Part shown: one piece after another, positions 8,655 through 17,900 of the stretch
How positions within the stretch are numbered: the first letter of the stretch is position 1
Layout of the letters: each line of letters starts with the position of its first letter
DNA from: JBIKWM01 sp044356305
Lineage (GTDB): Bacteria > Bacteroidota > Bacteroidia > UBA10329
Direction of reading: 5' to 3'
Assembly (NCBI GenBank): GCA_044356305.1
Contig: JBIKWM010000033.1
Span: forward strand, 1 to 35,041
Length of the DNA stretch: 35,041 nucleotides
The notes under the pieces: model-generated
Told to the model about the DNA's origin: nothing
Database searches by the model: none
The model's input: the letters and a program-made list of their open reading frames with translations, nothing else
Program-made: the position numbers and the translations under genes

Positions 8655-10862
8655 TTAGTGACCGAATTCGGAAATGAACTTGATGCGCATTAGGCGCACC
8701 TCCTCTGAAGAGTAATCGTTCTCGCCCAACTCGTTCAGAGCATCCTCAATACTGTCAGAGTTTGCCTCGCGGAAGTATTCGTACACCTCGTCCTGCTTGT
8801 CCTCGTCTATCACCTTCTCTATGTAATAGTCGAGATTGACCTTGGTGCCCGAAGCCACGATGCTCTCAATCTCGTTCAGCAGGTCGTTCATTTCCATGCC
8901 TTTGGCCTCAGCCATATCCTCAAGGTCGAGTTTACGGTCGATGCCCTGAATGATGTACACCTTGTTGCTCGACTTCTTCACCACGCTCTTGACGACCATG
9001 TCTTGCGGGCGCTCAATCTCATTTTCCTCTACATAACCTGAGATGAGTTCGACAAAAGGACCACCGAATTTGAGTGCCTTACCGGGTCCGACTCCGGTAA
9101 TATCCTTCAGCTCCTCGATGTTAATCGGGTAGCGGATGGCCATATCCTCAAGAGATGGATCTTGGAATATGACGAACGGAGGCAGGTTGTGCTCTTTCGA
9201 AATCTTCTTGCGCAGGTCCTTGAGCAGTTTGAGCAACACCTCGTCAAAGGCATCTCCTCCGCCACCGCCACCTTGTTTGGTCACTATATCATCATCATCG
9301 CCCACTGCCTCATAATCGTGGTCGCGGGTCATCATGAACGAATCGGGACGCTTTATAAAGGAGTTGCCTTCTGCGCTCAGGCGCAACAGACCGTATGTCT
9401 CAATATCCTTAATAAGGAAATTGGCGATAATAGCCTGACGGATGAGAGCGTTCCAATATGCCTCGCCCTGATCGGATCCAGCCCCGAACTCTTCGATCCG
9501 GTCATGCTTATACTGTTTCACCGTGGCGGTGGCCGAGCCAACGAGCACGCTTATCAGGTGTTTGGCCTTGAACTTCTCTTTCACGGCCTTCACGGTCTGC
9601 AGTAGCAGCACCATCTGCTCCTGAGCCTCTTCTTTCTTCTTCGGATTGTTGCAGTTGTCGCAGGCGCAGCAATTATCGCCTTTGAGCTCTTCACCGAAAT
9701 AATACAGGAGATACCTCCTGCGGCATACGGATGTCTCGGCATAGGCCACCACTTCCTGTAGCAGTTGCTTACCTATTTCCTGTTCGGCAATGGGCTTGCC
9801 CTTCATGAACTTCTCCAGCTTCTGAATGTCATCGTAGCTGTAGAACGCAATGCAGTTGCCCTCTCCCCCATCGCGACCTCCGCGGCCGGTCTCCTGATAA
9901 TAACCCTCGAGGCTCTTGGGGATATCGTGGTGGATGACAAAACGCACATCGGGCTTATCGATGCCCATTCCGAATGCGATGGTGGCAACTATCACATCGG
10001 CCTCTTCCATTAGGAACTGGTCCTGATGCCGTGCCCGCACCGCGGCCTCAAGTCCGGCATGGTAAGGCAGCGCCTTCACACCGTTCACCACCAGTGTCTC
10101 GGCCAATTCCTCAACCTTTTTGCGGCTGAGGCAGTAAATGATGCCCGACTTGCCAGGCTGGGTCTTTATGTACTTGATTATGTCCTTTATCACCTCGCTC
10201 GTCTTGGGCCGAACCTCGTAATAGAGGTTGTCGCGATTGAACGAGAGCTTGAACACATCGGCATCGGTCATGCCAAGGTTCTTCTGTATATCCTGCTGCA
10301 CCTTGGGCGTGGCGGTGGCCGTGAGGGCCATCACAGGCACATTGCCGATGGTCTCGATCATAGGCCGCAACTTGCGGTATTCCGGGCGGAAATCGTGCCC
10401 CCATTCCGATATGCAGTGAGCCTCATCAATGGCCACAAACGAGATGCGCACCCCTTTCAGGAAATCGATGTTCTCCTGCTTGTTGAGCGATTCTGGCGCA
10501 ACGAACAGCATTTTGGCACGGCCCGAGGTGAGGTCTGCCCTGACCTTGTCTATCTCAGCTTTCGAGAGCGATGAGTTAAGGAAGTGGGCCACCCCGTCAT
10601 CGGTGCCGAAGCTCCGGATGCTGTCCACCTGATTCTTCATCAGCGCTATAAGGGGCGACACGATAATGGCCGTGCCCTCGAGCAGCAATGCCGGCAGCTG
10701 GTAGCAAAGCGACTTGCCCCCGCCTGTGGGCATTATCACGAATGTGTCGCGCCCATTGAGCAGGCTGGTTATTATCTCTTCCTGGGCGCCCTTGAACGAC
10801 TTGAACCCGAAATGCTTGTACAACGCCTCTTTGAGGTCGGTGCCAACTGCCACTGTCTCCAT
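8655..10862 (-). CDS. recQ: ATP-dependent DNA helicase RecQ
   Basis: 735 residues, within the range of Bacteroidota RecQ. The helicase core shows GAQEEII (motif 0), PTGGGKSLCYQLP with Walker Lys50, DEAHCISEWGHDFRPEY from 146 with the RecQ aromatic-rich loop, ALTATATP, and QETGRGGRDG. The RQC zinc site is seen as CRRRYLLYYFGE followed by NCCACDNC. An HRDC domain follows (FVIFQDPSLEDMAIRYP, then GVGPGKALKFG). The last 110 or so residues form the helix-turn-helix-like tail usual in Bacteroidota RecQ. It unwinds DNA 3' to 5' in recombination and fork repair. Single gene with its own terminator; upstream 246 bp separate it from the divergent glycosyltransferase gene. Confidence 0.95.
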   Translation of the reverse strand: METVAVGTDLKEALYKHFGFKSFKGAQEEIITSLLNGRDTFVIMPTGGGKSLCYQLPALLLEGTAIIVSPLIALMKNQVDSIRSFGTDDGVAHFLNSSLSKAEIDKVRADLTSGRAKMLFVAPESLNKQENIDFLKGVRISFVAIDEAHCISEWGHDFRPEYRKLRPMIETIGNVPVMALTATATPKVQQDIQKNLGMTDADVFKLSFNRDNLYYEVRPKTSEVIKDIIKYIKTQPGKSGIIYCLSRKKVEELAETLVVNGVKALPYHAGLEAAVRARHQDQFLMEEADVIVATIAFGMGIDKPDVRFVIHHDIPKSLEGYYQETGRGGRDGGEGNCIAFYSYDDIQKLEKFMKGKPIAEQEIGKQLLQEVVAYAETSVCRRRYLLYYFGEELKGDNCCACDNCNNPKKKEEAQEQMVLLLQTVKAVKEKFKAKHLISVLVGSATATVKQYKHDRIEEFGAGSDQGEAYWNALIRQAIIANFLIKDIETYGLLRLSAEGNSFIKRPDSFMMTRDHDYEAVGDDDDIVTKQGGGGGGDAFDEVLLKLLKDLRKKISKEHNLPPFVIFQDPSLEDMAIRYPINIEELKDITGVGPGKALKFGGPFVELISGYVEENEIERPQDMVVKSVVKKSSNKVYIIQGIDRKLDLEDMAEAKGMEMNDLLNEIESIVASGTKVNLDYYIEKVIDEDKQDEVYEYFREANSDSIEDALNELGENDYSSEEVRLMRIKFISEFGH

Positions 10863-11108
10863 TCTTTCCTTCTTATCTGTTCACCACTAAGGTAAGTGAT
10901 GCGGATGTTTCTATCGGTGTCCCGAAAATTTCTTTGAAATGTGAATCCCCCCCCGGTTCTGAAAACGCGCGCAAAACTGGAAAAAACTCCGATGCGAACA
11001 CGTGCGATCAGACAAAGAGACGAAGATAAACTGCGAATGGCTTGAAAACCCTTATGAACAGGCGATTTCCTGCACAATTATTATCATTGAAGGGCGAAAA
11101 AAAGGCTG

Positions 11109-11990
11109 ATGGATAAGGTGACGGTGGTGGTTCCGGCATACAACGAGGAGCATTCTTTGGCAGAATTCCTCCCGGAACTGATCAGGCATTGTACCGAAAA
11201 AGGGCATGAACTCGTGGTGGTGAACGATGGTTCGAACGATGGGACGGCACAGATCCTTGCGCAACATGCCCGCTCAGGTGAGCTTATCGCTGTGCACCAT
11301 AAGCTGAACCGAGGATACGGAGGTGCCATTAAAAGTGGGATCAGAGCGGCCACGGGCCAATGGGTGATAACCGTAGATGCCGATGGACAGCACGACCCTG
11401 CTGATATTGACAGGTTGTTGGACGAGGCCATCCGCACAGATGCCGACATGGTGGTAGGCGACCGCACCCACCATACCGATGCCAGTCTGTATCGCAGCAT
11501 AGGCAAACGGCTCATCCGTTGGTTCGCGCGCGTCCTGATGCCGGTTCCTATCAAGGATATCAACTCTGGCATGAAACTGTACCGTACGGATCTGGCAAGG
11601 CGGTACATGGGCCTATGCCCCGATCAGATGGCCTATTCAGACACCATCGGGCTTGTATTCATCTGGCAAAGGCAACGGGTAGTGGAATTTCCGATCAATC
11701 TCAGGCCCCGAAGCACCGGAAGGAGCACGATAAGCACCATGACCGCACTCGACACGGTCAAGGAGATCCTGAACATTGTCATCCTTTTCAACCCGCTCCG
11801 TGTGTTCGTGCCCGTGGCCCTGATGTTCATGGCGGTCTCCGTTGCATGGGGTGTGGCCATCTATCTGGTCAACCATCGCGGACTCAGCATAGCTGCCATG
11901 TTGGGGTTCACCACCGGTCTCCTTTTTCTCTTTCTCGGACTGTTGGCCGAGCAATTGAGCTATTTGCGCAAGAAAGGGATAGATGAATGA
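11109..11990 (+). CDS. Family 2 glycosyltransferase, dolichol/polyprenyl-phosphate type
   Basis: 293 residues. The GT-A core has VVVPAYNEE (7-14), VVNDGSNDGT (37-46), LNRGYGGAIKSG, and the metal-binding DADGQHDP from Asp90, then VVGDR. This is the arrangement of polyprenyl-phosphate hexose transferases such as DPM1/ArnC/GtrB relatives. Two hydrophobic segments near 232-252 and 260-283 anchor it in the inner membrane. It would load a sugar onto a lipid carrier for use by GT-C enzymes, two candidates for which lie within 4 kb. Its stop overlaps the start of the sulfotransferase-like gene in ATGAATGA, so translation is probably coupled. Confidence 0.9.
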   Translation: MDKVTVVVPAYNEEHSLAEFLPELIRHCTEKGHELVVVNDGSNDGTAQILAQHARSGELIAVHHKLNRGYGGAIKSGIRAATGQWVITVDADGQHDPADIDRLLDEAIRTDADMVVGDRTHHTDASLYRSIGKRLIRWFARVLMPVPIKDINSGMKLYRTDLARRYMGLCPDQMAYSDTIGLVFIWQRQRVVEFPINLRPRSTGRSTISTMTALDTVKEILNIVILFNPLRVFVPVALMFMAVSVAWGVAIYLVNHRGLSIAAMLGFTTGLLFLFLGLLAEQLSYLRKKGIDE

Positions 11991-12900
11991 AGGCAAAGGC
12001 ATAGCGCCCAAGCAATGGTACACCCGAATTATGGACGCCTACCGCTACAGTCCGGTGAGGCTGCCTTTGTTCAACCTTGCAGCGCGAACAGCACTCCGCC
12101 TGCGTGCCGAGAGCGATGTGAGGCGTGTGGAGGCTCTGATGCGAGAAAAAAATACGGAGACCAAAGAGTGGTTCAATAGCCGCAATGTGTTCTTCGGGTT
12201 CGGGATCTATAGGTCGGGCACCACATTCCTTGCTGACCTGCTGGCGCGCGGCACAACCGATGCTGCCATACACCACGAGGCGAATGTGAACGATTACTGG
12301 TTCTATGCCCAGGCCCTTCGGGCTCCTGAGAAAACGGTTGATCATGTGGTCAGGTACCGACTTGCCGAGGCCATGTTGCGCACAGCCGGTCACCCTGCGA
12401 CCTACGGTGAAGTGAACCCTTTCTTGCGCAGACATGCTGCTGCACTTATAGAGACGCTGCCACATGCACGGTATTTCCATGTCGTGCGCGACCCAAGGCA
12501 GACCGTCCGGTCGCTTATGTCTCGCGAGATTTTCGGACCAAAGGACCCCATGGCAGCGGTCATCTTCCCGCCCGATGACGACCCGCTGCTACCTGAATGG
12601 CATACCTTGGGGCGATTCGGGCAGGTCTGTTGGCTCTGGGCTGCCGACAACCGCTACCTCCGAACCACCGTGCAGCATACTTTCAAGTTTGAAGAGATTC
12701 TGTGCGATGAAGGGGCTTATGACCGCCTTACACGCCATCTGCGATTGGAGACCGAACCTGAAATCTGGGCAAAGCGTGCACAGGTGGTAGTGAACGACAC
12801 CCCGCGCAGGGCATTTGCCCCTTATGCTGAGTGGATATCAGCGCAAAAAAAGACTTTTGACAGAATCTGTGGCCCAGAGATGGCCTACTACGGCTACTGA
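11983..12900 (+). CDS. Sulfotransferase-family protein
   Basis: 305 residues. The 5'-phosphosulfate loop is visible as GIYRSGTTFLADLL (R77-S-G-T-T). The 3'-phosphate site is HVVRDPRQTVRSLMSR (R169, S177), the two signatures for PAPS binding. The usual catalytic region between is diverged, so donor use is inferred from these motifs alone. No signal peptide, so it would act in the cytoplasm, perhaps on a lipid-linked glycan. It starts 8 bp inside the GT2 gene. Its 3' end overlaps the convergent TMTC-like gene by 7 bp. A later ATG (MDAYRYSP) 16 residues in is possible but the overlapping start is favoured. Confidence 0.75.
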   Translation: MNEGKGIAPKQWYTRIMDAYRYSPVRLPLFNLAARTALRLRAESDVRRVEALMREKNTETKEWFNSRNVFFGFGIYRSGTTFLADLLARGTTDAAIHHEANVNDYWFYAQALRAPEKTVDHVVRYRLAEAMLRTAGHPATYGEVNPFLRRHAAALIETLPHARYFHVVRDPRQTVRSLMSREIFGPKDPMAAVIFPPDDDPLLPEWHTLGRFGQVCWLWAADNRYLRTTVQHTFKFEEILCDEGAYDRLTRHLRLETEPEIWAKRAQVVVNDTPRRAFAPYAEWISAQKKTFDRICGPEMAYYGY

Positions 12901-14897
12901 GGTTTGAGTGCAGCCTTCCTCGACTTGGCCCAATCGAGGTTCCCTTTGGCCAATCGGCTTGAAGGGTCAAACTTTAACGACAGCTCGCAGGCTTCAATGG
13001 CCTCGTTGAACCGGCTCAACTTGTTATTCGCAGCACAGATATTATTGTAAGCCTTGGCATTTTTCGGGTCAAGAGCAAGCACCTTGTGGCAGGTGGCGAT
13101 GCAATCTTCAAACCGGCCCGCGAGGTACTGTTGCAGACTGAGTCCGATCAGGTTGTCCACACTCGGCTCAGACGCGACCTTGTTCTCGGCCTGTTGCAGG
13201 GATAAATCTGCTGTGGCATCCACTTTTTTCATCAGATCAAGTGCAAGCGCATGCACTGGACTGAGCTGTAGTGCCATTCGGTTATTGTACTGCGCCTCGG
13301 GCACACGACCTTTAGCATACAGCCATTTGGCGTAGAAATAATAACAATCGGGGTAATTCGGCCCCATGGAGATAGAAGTCCTGTAGTAATCCTCCACTTT
13401 GGCAAGGAGCTTCTCATCTCCCTTTTTCATGGCGATCATCTCTGATGCAATGGCCAGATTGACATACAGGTAAGGATGCCGTGAGTAGTTCGACCTGGTA
13501 GCGCGGTCGAGGTAGGTGTATGCTTCTTCGTAGCGGCTCGCGTTCATCAGGCCCACGGCATAGTTCATCATGCCGCGTCCGTTCCGCGGACTCTTCTCTG
13601 TCACATCCTTCCACAGCGAAAGACTGTTGTGCCACACCTCGTTGCGCTGATACGAGCCGAATGCATTGCATGCAATGGCCAGAAGCCCGATGCCGATCAT
13701 TACGTGAGGGGCCCAGGCCATGCCCCGCTCGGATGCCAAGTGCCGTGCCACGAGCCAACCGCCCCAGCAAACAGCCCATACCAGCCCGATGTAGGGGAAG
13801 AATGTGCGGTGATGATTCATCAGCTCGGCCAACGCAATGAAACTGGAACTGGGAGCCAAAGCGATAAAGAACCACAGGATACCATAGGCTACAGGTCGTG
13901 TATCGGGCCTACGCATACACACCCCGGCAAGCCACAACATGGCCAATATGACTCCGATTCCGATGGCCACGTGGGCACCTTGTGTCGCGGTGGCCGGATC
14001 CAGATCAGTATCAGCACTTATCCCGATAGGGAAAAAGAAGAACCGCACATACAGGAATACAACGTAAGGTTGCGATGGCAGGTAATCGGCCATTTTCAGG
14101 TCGCTCGGGTTCCATGTCGGTGCAAACATGCTGCGCGAGAAAAGGAACATTCCAATAGCAAGTACCAAATGGGGCCATGTCGCCTTGATCACCCCGACCA
14201 ACCTATTGGATAATGAAGGGCGCTGTGCTGCAATGATCTTCTTGCCCTTAGCAGTGACAACTGCGTTAGCGGGGCCCATGGCCAGCAGCCACTCGTACAG
14301 CACGAGCAACGGAGCAGCCATAACAGCAGTAGGTTTGGTCAGTATTCCCAGTGCCAGAGGCAGAAGGGCCAAAAGCCTCCAGCGGCCCGGCAGCCAGAGG
14401 TGACATGCAAAAACCAGCAGCACCTGCAAGGTGGAATGTTCATCGCTGCGCGAAATGATGTAGTTGATCGTCTCTGGCACTGTGGCATGAAAGGCGAACA
14501 GACCCGTTGCAAGCAGCATTACCCAACGGCCATCGATGCTCGAGAGGCGTTGAACCACCGTGCTCCCTACCGCCCATAGCAGTATGAGCAGCAGCACAAA
14601 CTCAGCATAAATATGGATATGATACCACCTGGTGCTCTTCACACCATCGCCAAGTGCATAATCAATGGTATTGAGTGCCGTTACCATGGGCCTGTAGGCC
14701 TGATTCAGAGGCAGGCTGCTGGTAGTGGTGGCATCAGCAAAGATCCGCGGCAGGTTACTCAGGTCGCTAATGGCCGCGTTCTTTACTATGGTATGCATAT
14801 CGTCAAAATGGAATCCGTTGTCAAAGTGATTCCAGTACACACCTGTCAAAGCCAGCAGTCCGAGCGCTGCGGCCAGGATCATCCCTCTACTCGGCAT
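12894..14897 (-). CDS. TMTC-like multi-pass membrane protein with C-terminal TPRs
   Basis: About 667 residues from the ATG at 14897. The frame is open to 15011, but that would run into the divergent gene and adds a polar non-conserved N-terminus. The protein opens with a hydrophobic helix, then NHFDNGFHFDDMHTIVKN, the luminal FDD loop of GT-C/TMTC-type protein O-mannosyltransferases. About ten further hydrophobic segments follow. From roughly residue 415 to the end there are tetratricopeptide repeats, including NNICAANNKLSRFNEAIEAC. Members transfer mannose or other sugars to exported proteins using a polyprenyl-phosphate donor, which fits the GT2 gene nearby. It is convergent with the sulfotransferase-like gene and divergent from the next GT-C-like gene. 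Confidence 0.78.
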   Translation of the reverse strand: MPSRGMILAAALGLLALTGVYWNHFDNGFHFDDMHTIVKNAAISDLSNLPRIFADATTTSSLPLNQAYRPMVTALNTIDYALGDGVKSTRWYHIHIYAEFVLLLILLWAVGSTVVQRLSSIDGRWVMLLATGLFAFHATVPETINYIISRSDEHSTLQVLLVFACHLWLPGRWRLLALLPLALGILTKPTAVMAAPLLVLYEWLLAMGPANAVVTAKGKKIIAAQRPSLSNRLVGVIKATWPHLVLAIGMFLFSRSMFAPTWNPSDLKMADYLPSQPYVVFLYVRFFFFPIGISADTDLDPATATQGAHVAIGIGVILAMLWLAGVCMRRPDTRPVAYGILWFFIALAPSSSFIALAELMNHHRTFFPYIGLVWAVCWGGWLVARHLASERGMAWAPHVMIGIGLLAIACNAFGSYQRNEVWHNSLSLWKDVTEKSPRNGRGMMNYAVGLMNASRYEEAYTYLDRATRSNYSRHPYLYVNLAIASEMIAMKKGDEKLLAKVEDYYRTSISMGPNYPDCYYFYAKWLYAKGRVPEAQYNNRMALQLSPVHALALDLMKKVDATADLSLQQAENKVASEPSVDNLIGLSLQQYLAGRFEDCIATCHKVLALDPKNAKAYNNICAANNKLSRFNEAIEACELSLKFDPSSRLAKGNLDWAKSRKAALKPQ

Positions 14898-14901
14898 GGC
14901 G

Positions 14902-14967
14902 CGAAAATACCGATCTGCCCGATCTCTGAATTGACTGAGGATATGGAGCCCGCTACCGATATGTTTG
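14902..14967. promoter_or_regulatory. Candidate back-to-back -7 boxes between divergent membrane-protein genes
   Basis: Plus strand TATGTTTG at 14960-14967 matches TAnnTTTG exactly and ends 4 bp before the ATG at 14972. Minus strand TATTTTCG at 14909-14902 has one mismatch and ends 4 bp before the ATG at 14897. Both would leave essentially no 5' leader. A TTG at 14931 is 26 bp from the plus box, which is longer than usual. Confidence 0.3.
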
Positions 14968-14971
14968 CCCC

Positions 14972-16264
14972 ATGGATAAGGCACTTGCCACCCTGAGCGG
15001 CATTGACGCACTTACACATCGGTATGCCCGCGTACTGCTGGCACTGCTGATAGTGTGGAGCACCCTGTGCCGCATCATAGCGGTGCAGCCCGTTTACCGA
15101 TATGGCGAAATGAATGCTGATGAGGAGCGGAACTTTCGCGTTGCCCAGAATCATGTGGCCGGTGACGGATATACACTTGATGGCAAGCAGACCTCCTTCC
15201 ACAGCTCAATACCGGTGTTCGTGTACGAATGGCTAATCCGAGAAGGCATCCCGAAGTCGTATTGGATCCGTTTTATTCACTACCTGTCCATTCTGCTTTT
15301 CATCCCTGCCTCAGTGTCGCTTTTTTTCATGCTGAGGGCCACCGGGGCAGGTGCTCTGGCCGCATTGACGGCAGTTGGACTGTTCGTGTTTTACCCTTCA
15401 AACTCGCTCTACATCGGCCCGTTGTTCTGGTACGAGAAGGTGGCTCTTCCGCTTTTAATCCTCTACCTATGGCAATGCATGCGTGTGTTTACCCACCGTT
15501 CATCATCGGCCCCGATGTATGTCAATGTTCTATTGGTGATGGCCATGTGCTTGGTGCGCAATCAGATGCTGGCCATCAGTGTACTGATGGTGGTGCTTTT
15601 CGGCATCTGGGCCATTTTTTCTTCGGGGCATCGGACAGTTCTGCTCAGAACAATGGCCTCTACATTGGCCGGGGTGGTGCTCGCCCTTCTCATCAACATC
15701 CCCGTTCTTGTCAAGAACCATGGGCAGTTCGGTCGGTATGTTATCAGTACTCAGGCGGGCTATGAGCTGATGCAGGGCCACAGCCAGATGGCCCGCGGGT
15801 CGTGGCTCGGGGGGTGGGATTCGCCCGGGAGCGAGTACTATCGGTTCAGTCGCGAGGTCATTTCGGGTATTGATGCCATGGACGAGCTCGAAGAATCGGA
15901 CGCCCGAAAGGATCATGCCATCCGCTGGGCCATCACACATCCCTTTCAAGAGGTGGTGCTGAGCATACGGAAAGTGGCCATATTCTTCATGCCCATTAAT
16001 TTCCAAGGGCCGGCACATGCGACCAACCTGCTTGTGCACGGGCTTTTTTTCCTTTCCCTATTGTGGTTGATGTTCAAAAGGAGAATCACCTACAACATTG
16101 TGTTACTCCTGCTCCCCATTGCTGCCGATATTTTGCTGTGCCTGATATTCTTCACCGACATGCGGTGGCGATATTATGCCGAGCCGTTCATGATCGGTAT
16201 TGCCTGCATCGGTACAGCTCAGATAGTCGGGGCAACCCTCGGCCATCTGCGCACCAGGGCCTGA
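14972..16264 (+). CDS. GT-C-like multi-pass membrane glycosyltransferase (putative)
   Basis: 430 residues with about nine to ten hydrophobic helices. After the first helix there is an acidic loop YRYGEMNADEERNFRVAQN, in the place where GT-C enzymes of the GT39/GT83 (PMT/ArnT) type carry DD or DE residues. A GDGYTLDG segment follows, as in related enzymes. No other catalytic motif is diagnostic, so the call is by topology and loop. It would use a polyprenyl-phosphate sugar on the periplasmic side. It is divergent from the TMTC-like gene with 74 bp between start codons. Its stop is 5 bp from the convergent CtlX-like gene. Confidence 0.62.
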   Translation: MDKALATLSGIDALTHRYARVLLALLIVWSTLCRIIAVQPVYRYGEMNADEERNFRVAQNHVAGDGYTLDGKQTSFHSSIPVFVYEWLIREGIPKSYWIRFIHYLSILLFIPASVSLFFMLRATGAGALAALTAVGLFVFYPSNSLYIGPLFWYEKVALPLLILYLWQCMRVFTHRSSSAPMYVNVLLVMAMCLVRNQMLAISVLMVVLFGIWAIFSSGHRTVLLRTMASTLAGVVLALLINIPVLVKNHGQFGRYVISTQAGYELMQGHSQMARGSWLGGWDSPGSEYYRFSREVISGIDAMDELEESDARKDHAIRWAITHPFQEVVLSIRKVAIFFMPINFQGPAHATNLLVHGLFFLSLLWLMFKRRITYNIVLLLLPIAADILLCLIFFTDMRWRYYAEPFMIGIACIGTAQIVGATLGHLRTRA

Positions 16265-16269
16265 ATGCC

Positions 16270-17211
16270 TCAGCCCTTGGCAGGAAGGAAAACCTCGGCC
16301 ATCATGCAGCGCGCGCTGCCGCCACCGAAAGTCTCAATCACATCGAGCGGGGCGTGAATGATGCGGTTGCTGCGTCCTATCTCCTCCTTCTGTTCAGACG
16401 TGAGCGAACCGAATGCCTGACTCGACATGACCATGAGCCGATGGCCTTCCCGGTCTATCAACTGAAGCATGTTGCCTGCAAAGGAGTTCTTCTGCTCCTC
16501 ACTAATAAGGACGATGCGCAGGCCCGAGCTGCTAAGACTGTTGAGAAGCATGTCGCGCTCGGCCGGGTCGCGCACGGTGTCGGCACAAACCACAGCCAGT
16601 TCGGTGCCTAAGCTCATCATCACATTGGTGTGGTATATGGGGCTGTAGCCGTCACCGTGCCTTTGGGTGGCGGTGAACCTCACCACCCTGAACCCTGAAA
16701 GCCCGGCCCACGCATCGAGCGCACGGTCGGTGGTACGTAGCGACAGGCAGGCGTAGGCCACCTTGTTGGCGCGGTCAAGCACCATGCTGCCGGTGCCTTC
16801 GAGTATCTCGCCCTCGGCCTCCAGTGCCGAAAGGTCGACCACCTGGTGCACGTGGTGCGTCTGGGCCAGCATATCCACTATGTCCCGCCTCCGCTCAAGC
16901 CTGCGGTTGGGGGCTAACATCGGATAGAGAAAGACCCTGCCATCGGCATGAAACGATACCCAGTTGTTGGGGAAGAGGCTGTCGGGGGTGTCGGGCTCCA
17001 CAGTATCATCCACCACCGTCACCTGTACCCCGGCATTGCGCAGCACTTCCACAAAACCACCAAATTCGGCCTGGGCGCGCGGTTGCACCTCATCGGGCCG
17101 CACCGTGTCAATGATGCGCTGGTAGTGATTGTTTGTGGCGGTCTGTTCGTTGTATCGGAAAGATACAGGCCTGATCATCAGGATATGTGATGTGTTCTGT
17201 GCGGTGATCAT
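16270..17211 (-). CDS. ctlX: CtlX-like citrulline/arginine-deiminase-fold hydrolase
   Basis: 313 residues of the amidinotransferase/arginine deiminase superfamily. Key motifs: MIRPVSFRYN near the N-terminus, LFPNNWVSFHADG (79-91), LEGTGSMVLDR with Glu138, IYHTNVMMSLG with His194, and GGGSARCMMAEVFLP with catalytic Cys302. The FPNNWVSFH and YHTNVMM signatures are those of the citrulline-utilisation hydrolase CtlX group. It would cleave a ureido or guanidino group; citrulline to ornithine is the family assignment, not shown here. It is the last gene of a minus-strand run, 10 bp after the DciA-like gene. Confidence 0.82.
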   Translation of the reverse strand: MITAQNTSHILMIRPVSFRYNEQTATNNHYQRIIDTVRPDEVQPRAQAEFGGFVEVLRNAGVQVTVVDDTVEPDTPDSLFPNNWVSFHADGRVFLYPMLAPNRRLERRRDIVDMLAQTHHVHQVVDLSALEAEGEILEGTGSMVLDRANKVAYACLSLRTTDRALDAWAGLSGFRVVRFTATQRHGDGYSPIYHTNVMMSLGTELAVVCADTVRDPAERDMLLNSLSSSGLRIVLISEEQKNSFAGNMLQLIDREGHRLMVMSSQAFGSLTSEQKEEIGRSNRIIHAPLDVIETFGGGSARCMMAEVFLPAKG

Positions 17212-17221
17212 TCTTTGGAGT

Positions 17222-17527
17222 TCAGATCAGGTCAAGTTCCTTTACCAATGGTTCGCCCAGAGTGCGGTTCAGCTCCTCCATTATCTGCGATCGGCTGTAA
17301 AGCAGCTCGTTGCGCAATGGTGCACTGCTCAGTTTCACACGCAGACGCCCATCGCGTCCGAATTTGATTGATGTGGTGCGAGCACTTACCGCAGGCCCCA
17401 GAAGATCGGCCCACGCCAGCTTGAGCCGCGACTCGGTGGCACGTACCGAATTGGAATGCTCGCTAAGCCACTGCTGCAGCACCTGACCGATGGTCTGTTG
17501 GTTCTGCTTCTTGGGAATGAATTTCAT
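17222..17527 (-). CDS. DUF721/DciA-family protein
   Basis: 101 residues. The layout is that of the DUF721 (DciA) domain: TIGQVLQQWLSEH, then RLKLAWADLLGPAVSARTTSI, then DGRLRVKLSSAPLRNELLYS and a helix ending EELNRTLGE. DciA in many bacteria helps load the replicative helicase DnaB; the short Bacteroidota version is only the domain core. It lies between the thioredoxin gene (61 bp upstream) and the CtlX-like gene (10 bp downstream). No functional link to the sulfur genes is evident. Confidence 0.8.
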   Translation of the reverse strand: MKFIPKKQNQQTIGQVLQQWLSEHSNSVRATESRLKLAWADLLGPAVSARTTSIKFGRDGRLRVKLSSAPLRNELLYSRSQIMEELNRTLGEPLVKELDLI

Positions 17528-17588
17528 GCCACGGCAAATGTCGGCATGCCGGACCTACGTACCCGTCACAGTTGCCAGATCCTGATCC

Positions 17589-17885
17589 TCACACGTGCTG
17601 ATCGATCACTTTTCTCAACTGATCGGCAGGCACCACCCCACTCTGCCGCCACAACATTTTGCCTTTCTTGAAGAGCATCAGTGTGGGCACGCCTTGCACC
17701 TGATAGGCGCGTGCAGCCTCTGGATTGCGGTCAACATCCACCTTCAGGATGCGGGCCCGGTCACCAACTTTCTTCGAAAGGTCCTCTAGTATGGGGCCCA
17801 TCATACGGCACGGGCCGCACCAGGTGGCGTAGAAATCGATGAGAACGGGTTTCTCTGACGAGATGATCTCTTTGAATGATGCCAT
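17589..17885 (-). CDS. trxA: Thioredoxin
   Basis: 98 residues, a complete thioredoxin fold without signal peptide, so cytoplasmic. The active site is WCGPC with Cys23 and Cys26 in DFYATWCGPCRMMGP. The cis-Pro loop is GVPTLMLF. It starts 15 bp after the stop of the MBL/rhodanese gene, so the two are very probably co-transcribed. In that setting it may reduce persulfides or thiosulfonates formed by the rhodanese domains; that role is inferred from position. The gene symbol indicates family, not orthology to the main housekeeping copy. Confidence 0.9.
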   Translation of the reverse strand: MASFKEIISSEKPVLIDFYATWCGPCRMMGPILEDLSKKVGDRARILKVDVDRNPEAARAYQVQGVPTLMLFKKGKMLWRQSGVVPADQLRKVIDQHV

Positions 17886-17900
17886 GGTTTCAGATTTAGA

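Noticed and set aside
12894..15011. Longer start (15011) for the TMTC-like protein
   Set aside because: It would overlap the divergent gene start at 14972 and adds a polar N-terminus before the first membrane helix.
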